A program made the position numbers and the translations under genes. From contig DAHUZK010000066.1 of assembly GCA_027306605.1 (NCBI GenBank), positions 1 through 49,592 on the forward strand: a DNA stretch of 49,592 nucleotides, written 5' to 3'. Positions 1 through 10,825 of this stretch are shown here, piece after piece (positions within the stretch are counted from its first letter, which is position 1; each line of letters opens with the position of its first letter). The DNA is from Acidimicrobiaceae bacterium. Lineage in GTDB: Bacteria > Actinomycetota > Acidimicrobiia > Acidimicrobiales > RAAP-2. The notes beneath the pieces were generated by a model. The model did not search any database, was not told the origin of the DNA, and worked only from the letters and a program-made list of their open reading frames with translations.

Positions 1-62
1 GGAGCCCGGCGGCGTGACCGGGACGGGACGGTTCCGGCGCCACCGGGACGGGACCGGGCGGT

Positions 63-96
63 TCAGTGGAAACCGAGCACTCAGTGGAAACCGAGC
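63..96. repeat. 16-bp direct repeat duplicating the end of the CPBP gene
   Basis: The 16-mer TCAGTGGAAACCGAGC occurs at 63-78 and again at 81-96, offset by 18 bp. The 81-96 copy contains the stop and last codons (Leu-Gly-Phe-His-stop) of the minus-strand CPBP gene, so a second copy of these codons and stop lies just downstream. It looks like a small slippage duplication. No function is evident. Confidence 0.7.
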
Positions 97-1052
97 GAAG
101 GGAAGAGCACGGAGCCGTTCATGGCGATCGACACGATGGCCACGAGGTTGAAACTGGCGTGCGCCACCGCGTTCATGCCGAGACGGCCCGTCCGATAGGA
201 GATCCCGGCCAGCACGATGCCGAAGAGGGCGAGTCCGGCCAGCTGCACCCACTCGCCGTGGGCGAGGCCGAAGAGGAGGCCGTCGGCGATCACCGCCAGG
301 ACGACTCCGGCGGTGCGGGCGCGGCCGGCCGCCCGCAGCGGCGTCATGATCCTCACGAGCGCCTTGAGCAGGAGGCCGCGGAAGAACAGCTCCTCCATGG
401 CCGGCGCGAAGACGACCGTGGCGACGGCGATCACGATGAAGCCCCCGCCGTGGGAGGCACCCGTCAGGCGTTGCGAGGGCCCGTTGAAGTTGTGGATGTC
501 GTGCCGGAACGGCAGGTAGACGAGACCCACCAGGATCTGGCCGCCGATGCCGATCAGGATGCCCATCAGGTCCCGCCAGCGGAAGCGCACGCCGAGGTCC
601 CGCAGGAAGCGCCGGGTGCCCTGGGTCCGGCTGGCCAGCCAGGGCGCGCCGATGAAGCCGACCCAGAGGCCGAGGAGCGTCGAGACCACGTACCACTCGG
701 CCGGCTCGGCCGAGGTGCTGATGGCCTGCAGCTGGGCCGAGGTCTTGCCGGCGGCCAGCGCGGCGACGAGGGCGAAGACGACGGCGGTGAGCTGCCCGAC
801 GACGAAGCCGGCCACGGCATAGACGAGCCACATCCAGCCCTGGCGCTTGGTCTGCGGAGGGACCCAGGGCGTATCGAGGAAGGGCAGGTCCGCCGAGGGG
901 GGAGGCGGGAGCAGCAGCGGAGGCGGCGGAGGAGGAGGGGGTGCCTGCCGCGTCCACGCGGTCGGGACGAACCCCGGCGGCGCAGGGCCGGGAGGACGGG
1001 CCGGGGGCCCGGTCGGCCCGGAGGCGGCCCCTCCGGGCTCGGCGTTGGTCAT
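81..1052 (-). CDS. CPBP family intramembrane metalloprotease (CAAX protease/ABI family)
   Basis: A polytopic membrane protein of 323 aa. It has a Pro-rich cytoplasmic N-terminus (residues about 12-55, including a run of eight prolines), then several hydrophobic segments from about residue 73. The CPBP/ABI signature motifs are all present: E220-E221-x3-R225, F261-x3-H265 and H298-x3-N302, which supply the metal and catalytic residues of this glutamate-type intramembrane protease family. The substrate is unknown; family members process prenylated or other membrane proteins or confer bacteriocin self-immunity. An in-frame TTG at 1058 is possible, but ATG 1052 lies 7 nt after a -10-like TAACGT (1060-1065, minus strand), which suggests a leaderless start. 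The gene is divergent from ftsH. The family call is secure; the role is not. Confidence 0.9.
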   Translation of the reverse strand: MTNAEPGGAASGPTGPPARPPGPAPPGFVPTAWTRQAPPPPPPPPLLLPPPPSADLPFLDTPWVPPQTKRQGWMWLVYAVAGFVVGQLTAVVFALVAALAAGKTSAQLQAISTSAEPAEWYVVSTLLGLWVGFIGAPWLASRTQGTRRFLRDLGVRFRWRDLMGILIGIGGQILVGLVYLPFRHDIHNFNGPSQRLTGASHGGGFIVIAVATVVFAPAMEELFFRGLLLKALVRIMTPLRAAGRARTAGVVLAVIADGLLFGLAHGEWVQLAGLALFGIVLAGISYRTGRLGMNAVAHASFNLVAIVSIAMNGSVLFPSLGFH

Positions 1053-1059
1053 CGGCAAG

Positions 1060-1065
1060 ACGTTA
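1060..1065 (-). promoter_or_regulatory. putative -10 element (TAACGT) of the CPBP gene
   Basis: Read on the minus strand, TAACGT fits TANNNT and sits 7 nt before ATG 1052. That geometry gives a leaderless or near-leaderless transcript. No convincing -35 is visible. Confidence 0.45.
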
Positions 1066-1160
1066 CCGGCGCCGAAGGGGCCCCGGACCTGCAGGAAGGC
1101 CGAGATCAGGCCAGAATCGAGGAGGCGACGAGGCGGTTACCGCCATGCAGGGTCGGCGCC

Positions 1161-1166
1161 TAGCAT
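1161..1166 (+). promoter_or_regulatory. putative -10 element (TAGCAT) of ftsH
   Basis: TAGCAT ends 7 nt before GTG 1174. A weak -35 (TTACCG, 1137-1142) lies 18 bp upstream. The box overlaps an in-frame ATG at 1165, so if it is used, translation should begin at GTG 1174 on a leaderless mRNA. Confidence 0.45.
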
Positions 1167-1173
1167 GGAAAGG

Positions 1174-3329
<2,156 letters not shown>

Positions 3330-3333
<4 letters not shown>

Positions 3334-4811
3334 CGGGGGACTCGCGCCGAGGCGGCCTCGAGACCGATCGGCGCGGCCAGGGGAAGACCCGGCATGGTGA
3401 CGACGCCCACCCCGCCGGTGGGAGCCACGTCCTCGCTGACGGCAGCGGGACCGCCCGCATGCACCACGACCGGATCGGCACCGGACGGAGCCAGGAGGTC
3501 GTGGGACACGACGGCCGACGCACCCGGTGCGAGCGTGCCCGAGGCCAACGCCCTGGGGCCCGACGGCGACACGGCGTCGGCGCTGAAGTGCTCGGTGGCG
3601 CCGGAGGTGTTGGTGACGGCCACCGAGCTCGGTGCCGCGCCGGAGACGGCGGGGTTGGCGGCGGTACCCGGAGGGGGGATCACCCACGTGCGCGTCGGCG
3701 AGGCCTGGGCCGCACCGTCGACCGCCAGGGCCAGTCCGGACTGGGGCGCCGCGGCCGAGGCCGGCCATCTGACGGCGCGCCCCACCACCACGCCCCCGCT
3801 CGCCCTCACGTCGGCCGAGTAGACGGTGCCGGCGGGGATCCTGGTCTGCGAGCTGGTGGCCAGGACCCAGGTCGTGCCCGGGGCCACCGTGTCGGCGAGG
3901 GGCGCCAGCAGCCCGGAGTCCAGCCGCAGGTGCACCGTCACCGACGCCGGCGACGGGCCGGGATTGAAGACGTCGATCTCCGACGTGCCGCCGGCCACCT
4001 CCTCGGCCTGGGGGACGGTCCAGTGTGGCTGCGCCGAGGTGGCGCCGGGCACGACGGAGAGCCCGGCCGAGCCGCCGGCGAAGATCTGCAGCTCCGAGGC
4101 GACGATGCGGCCGGTCCGAGCGGCCACCACGGTGCTGACCGTCGCCGCGTTCTGGACCACGGCGGCCACGTTCTCGACCACGACGGCCCCCGCCGGGACC
4201 ACGACGCCCTGGAAATTGATCGGGTGCAGCGTCCCCCTGGGCGTCACGAAGGTCACGTCGACCACCACCGGGCTGACCGTGGGATTGAGCAGCGACAACG
4301 ACAGGGCGCTGCCACCGGTGGTGGTGCCGCTCGGGAAGTACCAGCGCGAGGACGTCGTGCTCTGACACGGCGACTCGGACCATCCCGAGGACCCGTGCAC
4401 CACCTGGCTGACCGCCACGCCCCCGCCCTCGACGGTCACGGTCTGGGCCTCCCCCGCACCACTCGAGAGCGACGCGGCCGGTGCCACGAGCACGCCGTGC
4501 GCGGGCACCACGACGGTGGCGCGCTGCGTCGCCCCGCTGTCGCTCACCGCCAACACGGCCGCCCGGGTGTCGTGGGCGGTCGTGTTGGTCAGCACGAGGG
4601 AGCCCGGGGCGGCGCCGGAGGGCGTGGACTGCCCGCTGCAGTACCAGGCCGAGGACTCGGAGTCCGGCGGGCTCACCTGGGACACCGGGCCCGCGCCGGG
4701 CGCGGGCGGCGCCGGCGTCCCTCGCGCCGCCACCGCGACACCGGCGACGACCAGCAGGACGACCAGCAGGATGCGCCACCGCACCACCGGGGTGTGGTGT
4801 GCTGGTGTCAC
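3330..4811 (-). CDS. DUF5719 family exported or membrane-anchored protein
   Basis: A 493-aa protein with an N-terminal hydrophobic segment (about residues 12-29, rich in Leu/Val) that should act as a signal anchor. A Pro/Ala linker and a long beta-rich extracytoplasmic region follow, with repeated Thr/Val/Ser-rich stretches, resembling actinobacterial DUF5719 proteins. Its ATG overlaps the stop of the upstream giant glycosyltransferase by 4 bp (4808-4811), so the two are translationally coupled and probably act together at the outer face of the membrane. The same pairing is common in actinobacteria as I recall it. The stop codon overlaps the end of ftsH. No catalytic motif is visible; it could be a scaffold or a glycan-binding partner. 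Confidence 0.75.
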
Positions 4812-7800
4812 GATCCCTCCGCGGGGTCGACCGGCGGAAGGTCGCTCCCCCCTCGGGGGTGCCGGCGCCGGCCGAGGAGCGACACGAGCAGGACCACCCA
4901 GGCGACGACCTCGAGCAGCACCGCCACTGGAACGAAGGGGAACCGCGAGAAGGCGAGCGTGAGCGGGCCGGTGCCGACCGCGTACTGTCCGGCCCAGCCG
5001 AATGCGGGGTGCCCGACCACGGCGCGGCCACCATTGGTGACCGTGAAGCTCCCCGCCGGCGCATAGCCGGCGTAGAGCGTCCCGGAGGGCACCACGCCCG
5101 TAGCCGGCAGGCCCTTCGAGAGGTCACCGAGGACCGGGCGCCAGCCGACGACGTCGGCCGCCCCCGGATACGACTGCGCCGGCCCCCGGGGCAGCGGCGC
5201 CGCCCGAACACCTGTCACCGGCATGTTCTCGTCGACCTGGTACACCTGGACGCCGGTCAACCCGGGGACGACGCGCAGGTCGCTCTGCTCGAGGAGATCA
5301 CCCTCCAGAGCGGGCGGCGGCGGCGCGTTCACCGACGCGGGCGGTGCGCCCGCCCTCGAAGGCGCCAGACCCTCGACCACCACCACGTCGCGCACACCGG
5401 CCGGCGCCAGGAGACGACCGAGGTGCACCGTGCCGCCCGAGAGGGCGAGGCGCACGGCATCCGCCACGCGGCCGGCGGGGCCGGGACCGGCCGGAGCGAA
5501 GACGTGGGCCGCGCCGGGGAGTGCCTCGGGCGTCAGCCCGTAGGCGAGCCCGGGCTCGATCGACCAACCGCCGACCGGTAGTGCACGAGGATCGCCCAGC
5601 CACAGGACCCGGCTGACCTCGTGGCTGGGACGGTCCAAGAAGCCCAGCTGCTGCTCGACTCCCTGCTCGGGGAGACCCCACCGACCGCCGACGGCCGCCC
5701 CGAGCACGGGGAGCAGCCCCACGGCCACGAAGAGGAGGGCCCCCACGCTCACCAGTTGGCGCCAACCGAACTCACGGCCCGTCAGGTCGTTCTCGAACGA
5801 CGAGATACCGAGACCGATACACGCGGCGATGGCGACGGCGGCGGGCGCCAGCACCACGGTCTCCGACGGCGCGAACGCCCCCATGTCCCCTCGTCCCGCG
5901 GCCAGGGCGAGGGTCCAGGACGCGCAGGCCGACGCCCAGAGCCGGGCCGCCCAGACCAGGCGCAGGCCCCGCCCGAGCAGCAACGGGAGACCCGCCCCCG
6001 CCACCAGCAACCAGACCAGGGGCGAACGAGCGGCCGGCCCGACGGCGAAACGGACCACCTCCCCCCAACCGGGCGCGGTGGCGCCAGGGACCGGGAGCCC
6101 GAAGACCCCCACCGACGCCTTGCCGGCCAGCAGCGTGCCGACCACCCACGGCGCGAGGAGCACCAGCGCGACCAGCACCCCCTCGGCCGCGACGAGGAGG
6201 ACCCGCCAGGCTCCGGCGGCAGCGCCGACGAGGACCGAGCCCACGGCCCAGGCCAGCGCCGTCACGAGGAGGGCCGGCACGATCGCCGGCGCGACGCCGG
6301 CGGCCAGGGCGACGACGGCACCGAGCACGGCGACCTGACCCGATGGGCCGTTGCGCCAACGAGTGTCGGGGGCGGCGTCGAAAGGCGCGATCCGCGCGGC
6401 GCGGGCCAGGCGCACCGCGATGAAGGGGAAGGCGGCGTAGGCGACCAGCCCGTCCCAGCGGCCCAGCCCGAACGCGCCGTACGGCAGCGGCAGGCCGAGG
6501 TAGCAGACGACCGCCACGGCACGCGCCCGCGCCGAGACGAGCGGACGCATGAAGCGCGACAGTCCCCAGGCGCCGAGCGGGATGCAGGCCACCAACAAGA
6601 GGTGCTGGGTCGTGCCCATGGCTCCGACGAGCACGGTGCCGCCCAGGGCGAACAGGGCGAAGGCGGGTGAGGCCGGCGCCGTCGTCCCGACGCCGGCGGA
6701 CTGCCAACCCGAGAAGAAGTGGTGCCAGCTGGTCGACCAGGACGGCAACGGAGCGAGCTGGCCGACGATCGGCAAGGAGCCGAAGAAGAGGTCACGGGTC
6801 CCGATCACCACCACGGCCAGCGCCACCACGACGGCGGCGGTGCGCTGCCGTCCGGTGCCGAGCGGCGGGCGGCGGACCCGGCGCCCGTAGCGGTCCCGGC
6901 CGGCACGCCGACCCAGGTCGTCGAGCTCGTCGAAGTCGGCGTCCTCGCTGAAGGCGGTGCCGACGCTCCCCGTCAGGACGACCTCCGCGGCGCCCTCGCC
7001 CCTCGCGCCCTCGCCCCCCGCACCCTCGCCACGGCCCTCGCCACGGCCCTGGCGCCCGAGCTCGACCGCGGTGGCGGTGGCGGTGGCGTTGGCCGCGCCG
7101 AGTCCCTGGTGCGAGAGGCGGCTCAGGTAGAGCGAGAGGCGTGCACTGCCGTGGGCCTGGAGCCGCCGCACCTCGGCGTCGGGGAACAGCCGGCACGCCG
7201 CCAGCTGCTTGCGCAGCGGCCGGATCTCCCTCAGGCGCCGGGTGTTCCAGCGCCAGGCACCGACGACGGCACGGGCCCGGTCCCCGTCCCCGATCAGGAC
7301 GGCCACGAGCACCTCCCCCAGCGCGAGCAACGCGGCCTGCGGCAGGACCCGCACCAGGTGGATGCGCGTGTAACACTTGAACACGGCGCGCAGCTCGTGG
7401 CGTCGCTGCAGTGCCTGGAGGGTGACCGGTCGCCGCGCTCCGGGCTCGGCATCCGCCGGCAAGGGCACGAGCCCGCTCGCCACCGCCTCGCGGTGCCGCA
7501 CCCGCGCGTCGGGCGCGACGACGACGCGCGATCCGGCGACCTGGCACCGCCACGACAGGTCGAGGTCCTCCCCCATCGCCGTGATGCCCGGGTCGAAGCC
7601 GCCGAGCTCGCGGAAGAGGTCGGCGCGCACGAGGGTGCACCCACCCGGCGCGACGAAGACGTCGCGCACGGCGTCGTGCTGGCCGTGGTCCACCTCACCG
7701 GGCAGGATCCGGTCGACGACCGCACCGGTCTTGTCACAGCTCATGCCGACGTGGAGCAAGATGCTCGGGTCGTCCCAGTTCACGAACTTCGGCGAGACGA

Positions 7801-8146
7801 CGCCGGCATTGGAGCGGAAGGACTCCTCGACCAGGAGGTGCACCGCGTCCGCATCGAGCGCCACGTCGTCGTGGCACAACAAGAAGAACGCGGCGCCCTC
7901 GACCATGCCCAGCACCTCGTTGCTGACAGCGCCGTACCCGTGCCGCTCGGGCAGCTGCCGCACGAAGGCGTCGGGCAGGGCTCTCCCCACCCGCTCGGTC
8001 AGAGAAGGGGCGTCGCCCACCCCGAGCACCAGGACGGAGAGCTCCTCGTAGTCCTGGGCCGCCAGCGAGGACAAGGTCTCGTCGAGCCAGGTGCCCGGCC
8101 CGGAGGTGACGACGACCGCGACCACGGCGGGTACCTGGGCGTCCAT
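4808..8146 (-). CDS. giant membrane glycosyltransferase (GT2 domain plus polytopic C-terminal domain)
   Basis: A protein of 1112 aa. Residues about 5-320 form a GT-A/GT2 domain: an N-terminal nucleotide-binding strand, then a CHDDVALD segment supplying the DXD-like metal site, then a GEDLDLSWR motif typical of the acceptor-side ED. A charged linker of Gly/Glu/Arg repeats (about 365-390) follows. From about residue 440 there are roughly a dozen hydrophobic helices with extracytoplasmic loops. The architecture suggests transfer from a nucleotide-sugar on the inner face, coupled to a membrane domain that may flip or polymerise the product. It is co-transcribed with the DUF5719 gene. A TAGGGT -10-like box (8157-8162, minus) lies 10 nt before the ATG. 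The specific glycan cannot be told. Confidence 0.88.
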   Translation of the reverse strand: MDAQVPAVVAVVVTSGPGTWLDETLSSLAAQDYEELSVLVLGVGDAPSLTERVGRALPDAFVRQLPERHGYGAVSNEVLGMVEGAAFFLLCHDDVALDADAVHLLVEESFRSNAGVVSPKFVNWDDPSILLHVGMSCDKTGAVVDRILPGEVDHGQHDAVRDVFVAPGGCTLVRADLFRELGGFDPGITAMGEDLDLSWRCQVAGSRVVVAPDARVRHREAVASGLVPLPADAEPGARRPVTLQALQRRHELRAVFKCYTRIHLVRVLPQAALLALGEVLVAVLIGDGDRARAVVGAWRWNTRRLREIRPLRKQLAACRLFPDAEVRRLQAHGSARLSLYLSRLSHQGLGAANATATATAVELGRQGRGEGRGEGAGGEGARGEGAAEVVLTGSVGTAFSEDADFDELDDLGRRAGRDRYGRRVRRPPLGTGRQRTAAVVVALAVVVIGTRDLFFGSLPIVGQLAPLPSWSTSWHHFFSGWQSAGVGTTAPASPAFALFALGGTVLVGAMGTTQHLLLVACIPLGAWGLSRFMRPLVSARARAVAVVCYLGLPLPYGAFGLGRWDGLVAYAAFPFIAVRLARAARIAPFDAAPDTRWRNGPSGQVAVLGAVVALAAGVAPAIVPALLVTALAWAVGSVLVGAAAGAWRVLLVAAEGVLVALVLLAPWVVGTLLAGKASVGVFGLPVPGATAPGWGEVVRFAVGPAARSPLVWLLVAGAGLPLLLGRGLRLVWAARLWASACASWTLALAAGRGDMGAFAPSETVVLAPAAVAIAACIGLGISSFENDLTGREFGWRQLVSVGALLFVAVGLLPVLGAAVGGRWGLPEQGVEQQLGFLDRPSHEVSRVLWLGDPRALPVGGWSIEPGLAYGLTPEALPGAAHVFAPAGPGPAGRVADAVRLALSGGTVHLGRLLAPAGVRDVVVVEGLAPSRAGAPPASVNAPPPPALEGDLLEQSDLRVVPGLTGVQVYQVDENMPVTGVRAAPLPRGPAQSYPGAADVVGWRPVLGDLSKGLPATGVVPSGTLYAGYAPAGSFTVTNGGRAVVGHPAFGWAGQYAVGTGPLTLAFSRFPFVPVAVLLEVVAWVVLLVSLLGRRRHPRGGSDLPPVDPAEGS

Positions 8147-8230
8147 CAGGTCGCCGACCCTATCGGGTCGAGATGCCCGCTTCGGGGTCCCCGGCGGCCG
8201 TCACCAGGCACGAACCGGCAGCCCCTATGC

Positions 8231-8259
8231 TTGCTACTGTTTAACAAACGTGATACTCT
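8231..8259 (+). promoter_or_regulatory. extended -10 promoter with an inverted repeat in the spacer
   Basis: TTGCTA (8231-8236) and TACTCT (8254-8259) are separated by 17 bp, with a TG one base upstream of the -10 (8251-8252), making an extended -10 promoter. The spacer contains GTTT-AAC-AAAC (8239-8249), a short inverted repeat in an AT-rich island. A repressor bound there would block RNA polymerase. It drives the 8350 gene, giving a 5' leader of about 85 nt. Confidence 0.6.
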
Positions 8260-8349
8260 TGTACTCGATCCCGGCCGCGGCGCCCCCAGGCGCCCGGGGC
8301 ACCGTTCGACAGGCCGCTCGACGGCACGAAGAGAAGGCAGGAGGCCCTC

Positions 8350-8721
8350 ATGCCCAACGTCACCACCAACATCGGCACCATCTCCAAGGGCGCCACCGAC
8401 CTGGCCCGGGACGCCGCCTACGTGGCGGTCGGCCTCGGGGTGCTGGGCTACCAGCGAGCGCAGGTGCACCGGGTCGAGCTGCAGAACCGGCTCTCACAGG
8501 ACCTCGCCCTGGACCAGCACCTCGGCGGGGTGCGTCACGGCGTCGCCAAGGGCATCCGCCAGATCGACGACCTCACCGAGTCCGCGGTGCGCTTCGTCGA
8601 GACCACCCTGCAGCCGCTCGAGCAGCGGCTCCCCTCCCCGGTCAACCAGGTGACGGCGAAGGCCCGCGAGCAGGCACGTGAGGTCCGGACCCAGATCCGC
8701 GACCGCGTGCGGGCCGCCTGA
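8350..8721 (+). CDS. small helical protein of unknown function
   Basis: A 123-aa protein that I do not recognise. It has a strong Shine-Dalgarno AGGAGG (8339-8344), 5 nt before the ATG, and a clear promoter upstream. A short hydrophobic stretch (about residues 24-36, Ala/Val/Gly/Leu rich) is followed by a long, charged, probably amphipathic helical region rich in Gln, Arg, Glu and Ala (about 37-123), with a Pro-Ser-Pro break near residue 96. The shape recalls phasin-like or apolipoprotein-like surface-associating proteins, but this is only a resemblance. It stands alone, divergent from the giant glycosyltransferase and convergent with the reductase gene. Good codon position bias and signals make it a real gene. 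Confidence 0.8.
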   Translation: MPNVTTNIGTISKGATDLARDAAYVAVGLGVLGYQRAQVHRVELQNRLSQDLALDQHLGGVRHGVAKGIRQIDDLTESAVRFVETTLQPLEQRLPSPVNQVTAKAREQAREVRTQIRDRVRAA

Positions 8722-8730
8722 GCGAGCATC

Positions 8731-8768
8731 CGGCGCCGCCCGGGCGAGAGCCCGCCGGAGGGGCGCCG
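8731..8768. terminator. hairpin between convergent genes
   Basis: CGGCGCC (8731-8737) pairs with GGCGCCG (8762-8768). Inside, CGGGC (8741-8745) pairs with GCCCG (8750-8754) around a GAGA tetraloop. It lies between two convergent stops (8721 and 8779), as expected of a bidirectional terminator. There is no T-tract, which is usual in GC-rich actinobacteria. Confidence 0.5.
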
Positions 8769-8778
8769 CCGAAAGCCA

Positions 8779-9669
8779 TCAGTCCGCCTCGGCCGAGGCC
8801 AGGACGTCGGCCAGCGTCGTCGCCAGCGTGATCCGTGGCACCCACCCCGTGGCCCGGCGCAGGCGCGTGCCGTCGCCGCGCAGCACCGGCACGTCGACGG
8901 GGCGCACCAGAGCCGGGTCGGTCTCGAGGTTGAGCTCGGCACCGGCGAGCGCCAGCAGCTGCGCCGCCACCTCCGCCATCGACACGTCGACCCCCGTGCA
9001 GACGTTGTAGACATCGCCGGGCACGCCCCGCTCCATCAGCAGTCGGTAGGCGGCCACGACGTCGCGGACGTCGGTGAAGTCACGCCGTGTGGTGAGCGTG
9101 CCGACCGAGAGGGCTGACGCTCCGGTCCGGCGGGCTTCGACGATGCGACGGGCCAGCGCCGGCACGAAGAAGGCCGGCGACTGGCCCGGCCCGATGTGGT
9201 TGAAGGGCCGCACGACGACGACCGGCTGGCCGTACCCCCGCCAAGCCTGGAACGCCACCGCCTCGGCGGCGAGCTTGCTGGCGGCATAGGGACTGGCCGG
9301 GACGGTGGCGGCGGCCTCGTCGAGCGGCAGCTGTTCGGGACCGACGATCCCGTACACCTCGGCCGAGCTCACCACCAGGACGCGGGCGTCAGGCCGCACC
9401 GCCCGGGCGGCCGCCAGGACCTCGGCCGTCCCGAGGACGTTCACCCGCAGCACCTGGCTTGGGTTCTCCCAGCTCTCACCGACATGGGTCATGGCGGCCA
9501 GGTGGTACACCGCGTCGGGCCCGACGTCCTCGATCACCGGACGCACGGCGGCGCCGTCCGCCACGTCCGTCTCGAGGTCGATCACCGCGACCTCGTCGCC
9601 CTGTTCGGCCAGGTGCGCGGCGAGCCACTGCCCCACGAACCCCTTGCCACCGGTGACGAGCGCCCGCAT
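8779..9669 (-). CDS. rmd: NAD(P)-dependent sugar reductase, probably GDP-4-dehydro-6-deoxy-D-mannose reductase
   Basis: An extended SDR of 296 aa. It has the Rossmann motif TGGKGFVG (residues 6-13), the catalytic Ser in VVSSAEVYG, and the YAASK active site (Tyr-x3-Lys). The segment VRPFNHIGPGQSP and the later RRDFTDVRDVV are characteristic of GDP-4-keto-6-deoxymannose reductases (RMD), which make GDP-D-rhamnose. The GQDG start of the dehydratase GMD is absent. It is last in a tight minus-strand operon, 10 bp after three GT4 glycosyltransferases. The frame is open upstream to 9870, but ATG 9669 begins exactly at the Rossmann strand. Substrate specificity (GDP versus another nucleotide) is inferred from motifs. 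Confidence 0.85.
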   Translation of the reverse strand: MRALVTGGKGFVGQWLAAHLAEQGDEVAVIDLETDVADGAAVRPVIEDVGPDAVYHLAAMTHVGESWENPSQVLRVNVLGTAEVLAAARAVRPDARVLVVSSAEVYGIVGPEQLPLDEAAATVPASPYAASKLAAEAVAFQAWRGYGQPVVVVRPFNHIGPGQSPAFFVPALARRIVEARRTGASALSVGTLTTRRDFTDVRDVVAAYRLLMERGVPGDVYNVCTGVDVSMAEVAAQLLALAGAELNLETDPALVRPVDVPVLRGDGTRLRRATGWVPRITLATTLADVLASAEAD

Positions 9670-9679
9670 GCGCGGAACC

Positions 9680-10825
9680 CTACTGCCGCCCCGCCAGGGC
9701 GACCGCATACGCACGGAGATGCTGCTGCACGCTCTCGTCCCACGTCCGTGCGGCCGCAACCCTGATGCCCTGGGCGCGCCGCGCCGTGAACCGGCCCTCG
9801 GCCAGGGCCCGGTCGAGGGCGTCGGCCAGGGTGGCGGCGTCGCCGGGCGGCGCCAACAGCGCCGCACCACCCGAGAGCTCGGCCATCGCCGTCCCCTCCG
9901 TCGTCACGAGAGGGGCGCCGCAGGCCAACGCCTCGAGGGCAGGGAGGCCGAACCCCTCCTCGAAGGCCGGGTAGACGGCCACGGACGCCCGCCGCAAGAG
10001 GGCAGGCACCGCGGCGTCGGGCAGATAGCCCGGCCGCACGATCCGGTCCCCGTGCCGGGCCGCCGCCAGCGCCGCCTCCGTCTGGGCCATCCCCCATCCG
10101 GCCTGACCCGCCAGCACCAGCGCCGCATCGGGATGCGCGTCCGCGACGCGGTCGAACGCCGCCACCAGCGGAACGAGGCCCTTGCGCGGCTCGAGTGTCC
10201 CGACGAAGACCACGAGGGGACGATCCGAGGGGATGCCGGCGGCCGCGAGCAGGCGCCCGTCGGCGCCCGGCGACGGTTCCTCCGGGCTGAAGCGCCCGTG
10301 GTCCACGCCGTGAGGCGCCACGACCACCGGGGATCGGACGTCGCAGACGGCGCCCAGTCGATCGGCCGTGACCTGGCTCACGCAGACGAGCACGGCGGCG
10401 TGCCTCGCCGCGTGACGGATGGCACGGCGAAAGAAGACCGCCTTGGAGCGCTCGTGCCATTCGGGGTGGTCGAAGAAGGTGCAGTCGTGGATGGTGACTG
10501 CGCACGGAACCGGGGGGCGCGCCGGCATCGTGTAATGCGGTCCGTGGTGCAGCGAGGCGCCGATGCCGCGCAGCACCGATGCCAAGCCGACCTGCTCGAA
10601 GGCCAGGCGGCCCGGACGCCAGGCGGGAACGGCTGCGCGCACGGGCGTGTCCGGCGCCACCTCGCCCCAGCGCGCCTCGTCGCCACGGCGCGCCACGAGA
10701 GTGAGGCCCACGCCGCCGTGGCGCGCCAGGCCGCGGACGAGCTCGAGCACGTAGTGACCGGCGCCGGCCGGGCGGGCCGGCACGGCCGAGACGTCGAGGG
10801 CGAGGCGCAGTGGAGCAGAGCTCAT
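9680..10825 (-). CDS. GT4 family glycosyltransferase
   Basis: A 381-aa GT-B retaining glycosyltransferase that transfers a sugar from a nucleotide donor to a growing glycan at the cytoplasmic membrane. It starts MSSAPLRLALDVS with the N-terminal Gly-rich acceptor loop RPAGAGHY. A VFVGTLEPRKGL segment marks the start of the C-terminal Rossmann domain, and the donor-binding E-x7-E motif is seen in FEEGFGLPALEA. Its ATG overlaps the stop of the upstream GT4 gene by 4 bp (10822-10825). The EPRKG/EPRKN motif is shared with mannosyl- and rhamnosyl-transferases such as MtfB/WbpY. Linkage is unknown. Confidence 0.92.
   Translation of the reverse strand: MSSAPLRLALDVSAVPARPAGAGHYVLELVRGLARHGGVGLTLVARRGDEARWGEVAPDTPVRAAVPAWRPGRLAFEQVGLASVLRGIGASLHHGPHYTMPARPPVPCAVTIHDCTFFDHPEWHERSKAVFFRRAIRHAARHAAVLVCVSQVTADRLGAVCDVRSPVVVAPHGVDHGRFSPEEPSPGADGRLLAAAGIPSDRPLVVFVGTLEPRKGLVPLVAAFDRVADAHPDAALVLAGQAGWGMAQTEAALAAARHGDRIVRPGYLPDAAVPALLRRASVAVYPAFEEGFGLPALEALACGAPLVTTEGTAMAELSGGAALLAPPGDAATLADALDRALAEGRFTARRAQGIRVAAARTWDESVQQHLRAYAVALAGRQ

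Noticed and set aside
6719-8653. Long plus-strand frame through the giant glycosyltransferase and the 8350 gene
   Set aside because: Antisense to a clear GT2 gene and out of frame with the 8350 gene; composition is that of a shadow frame.
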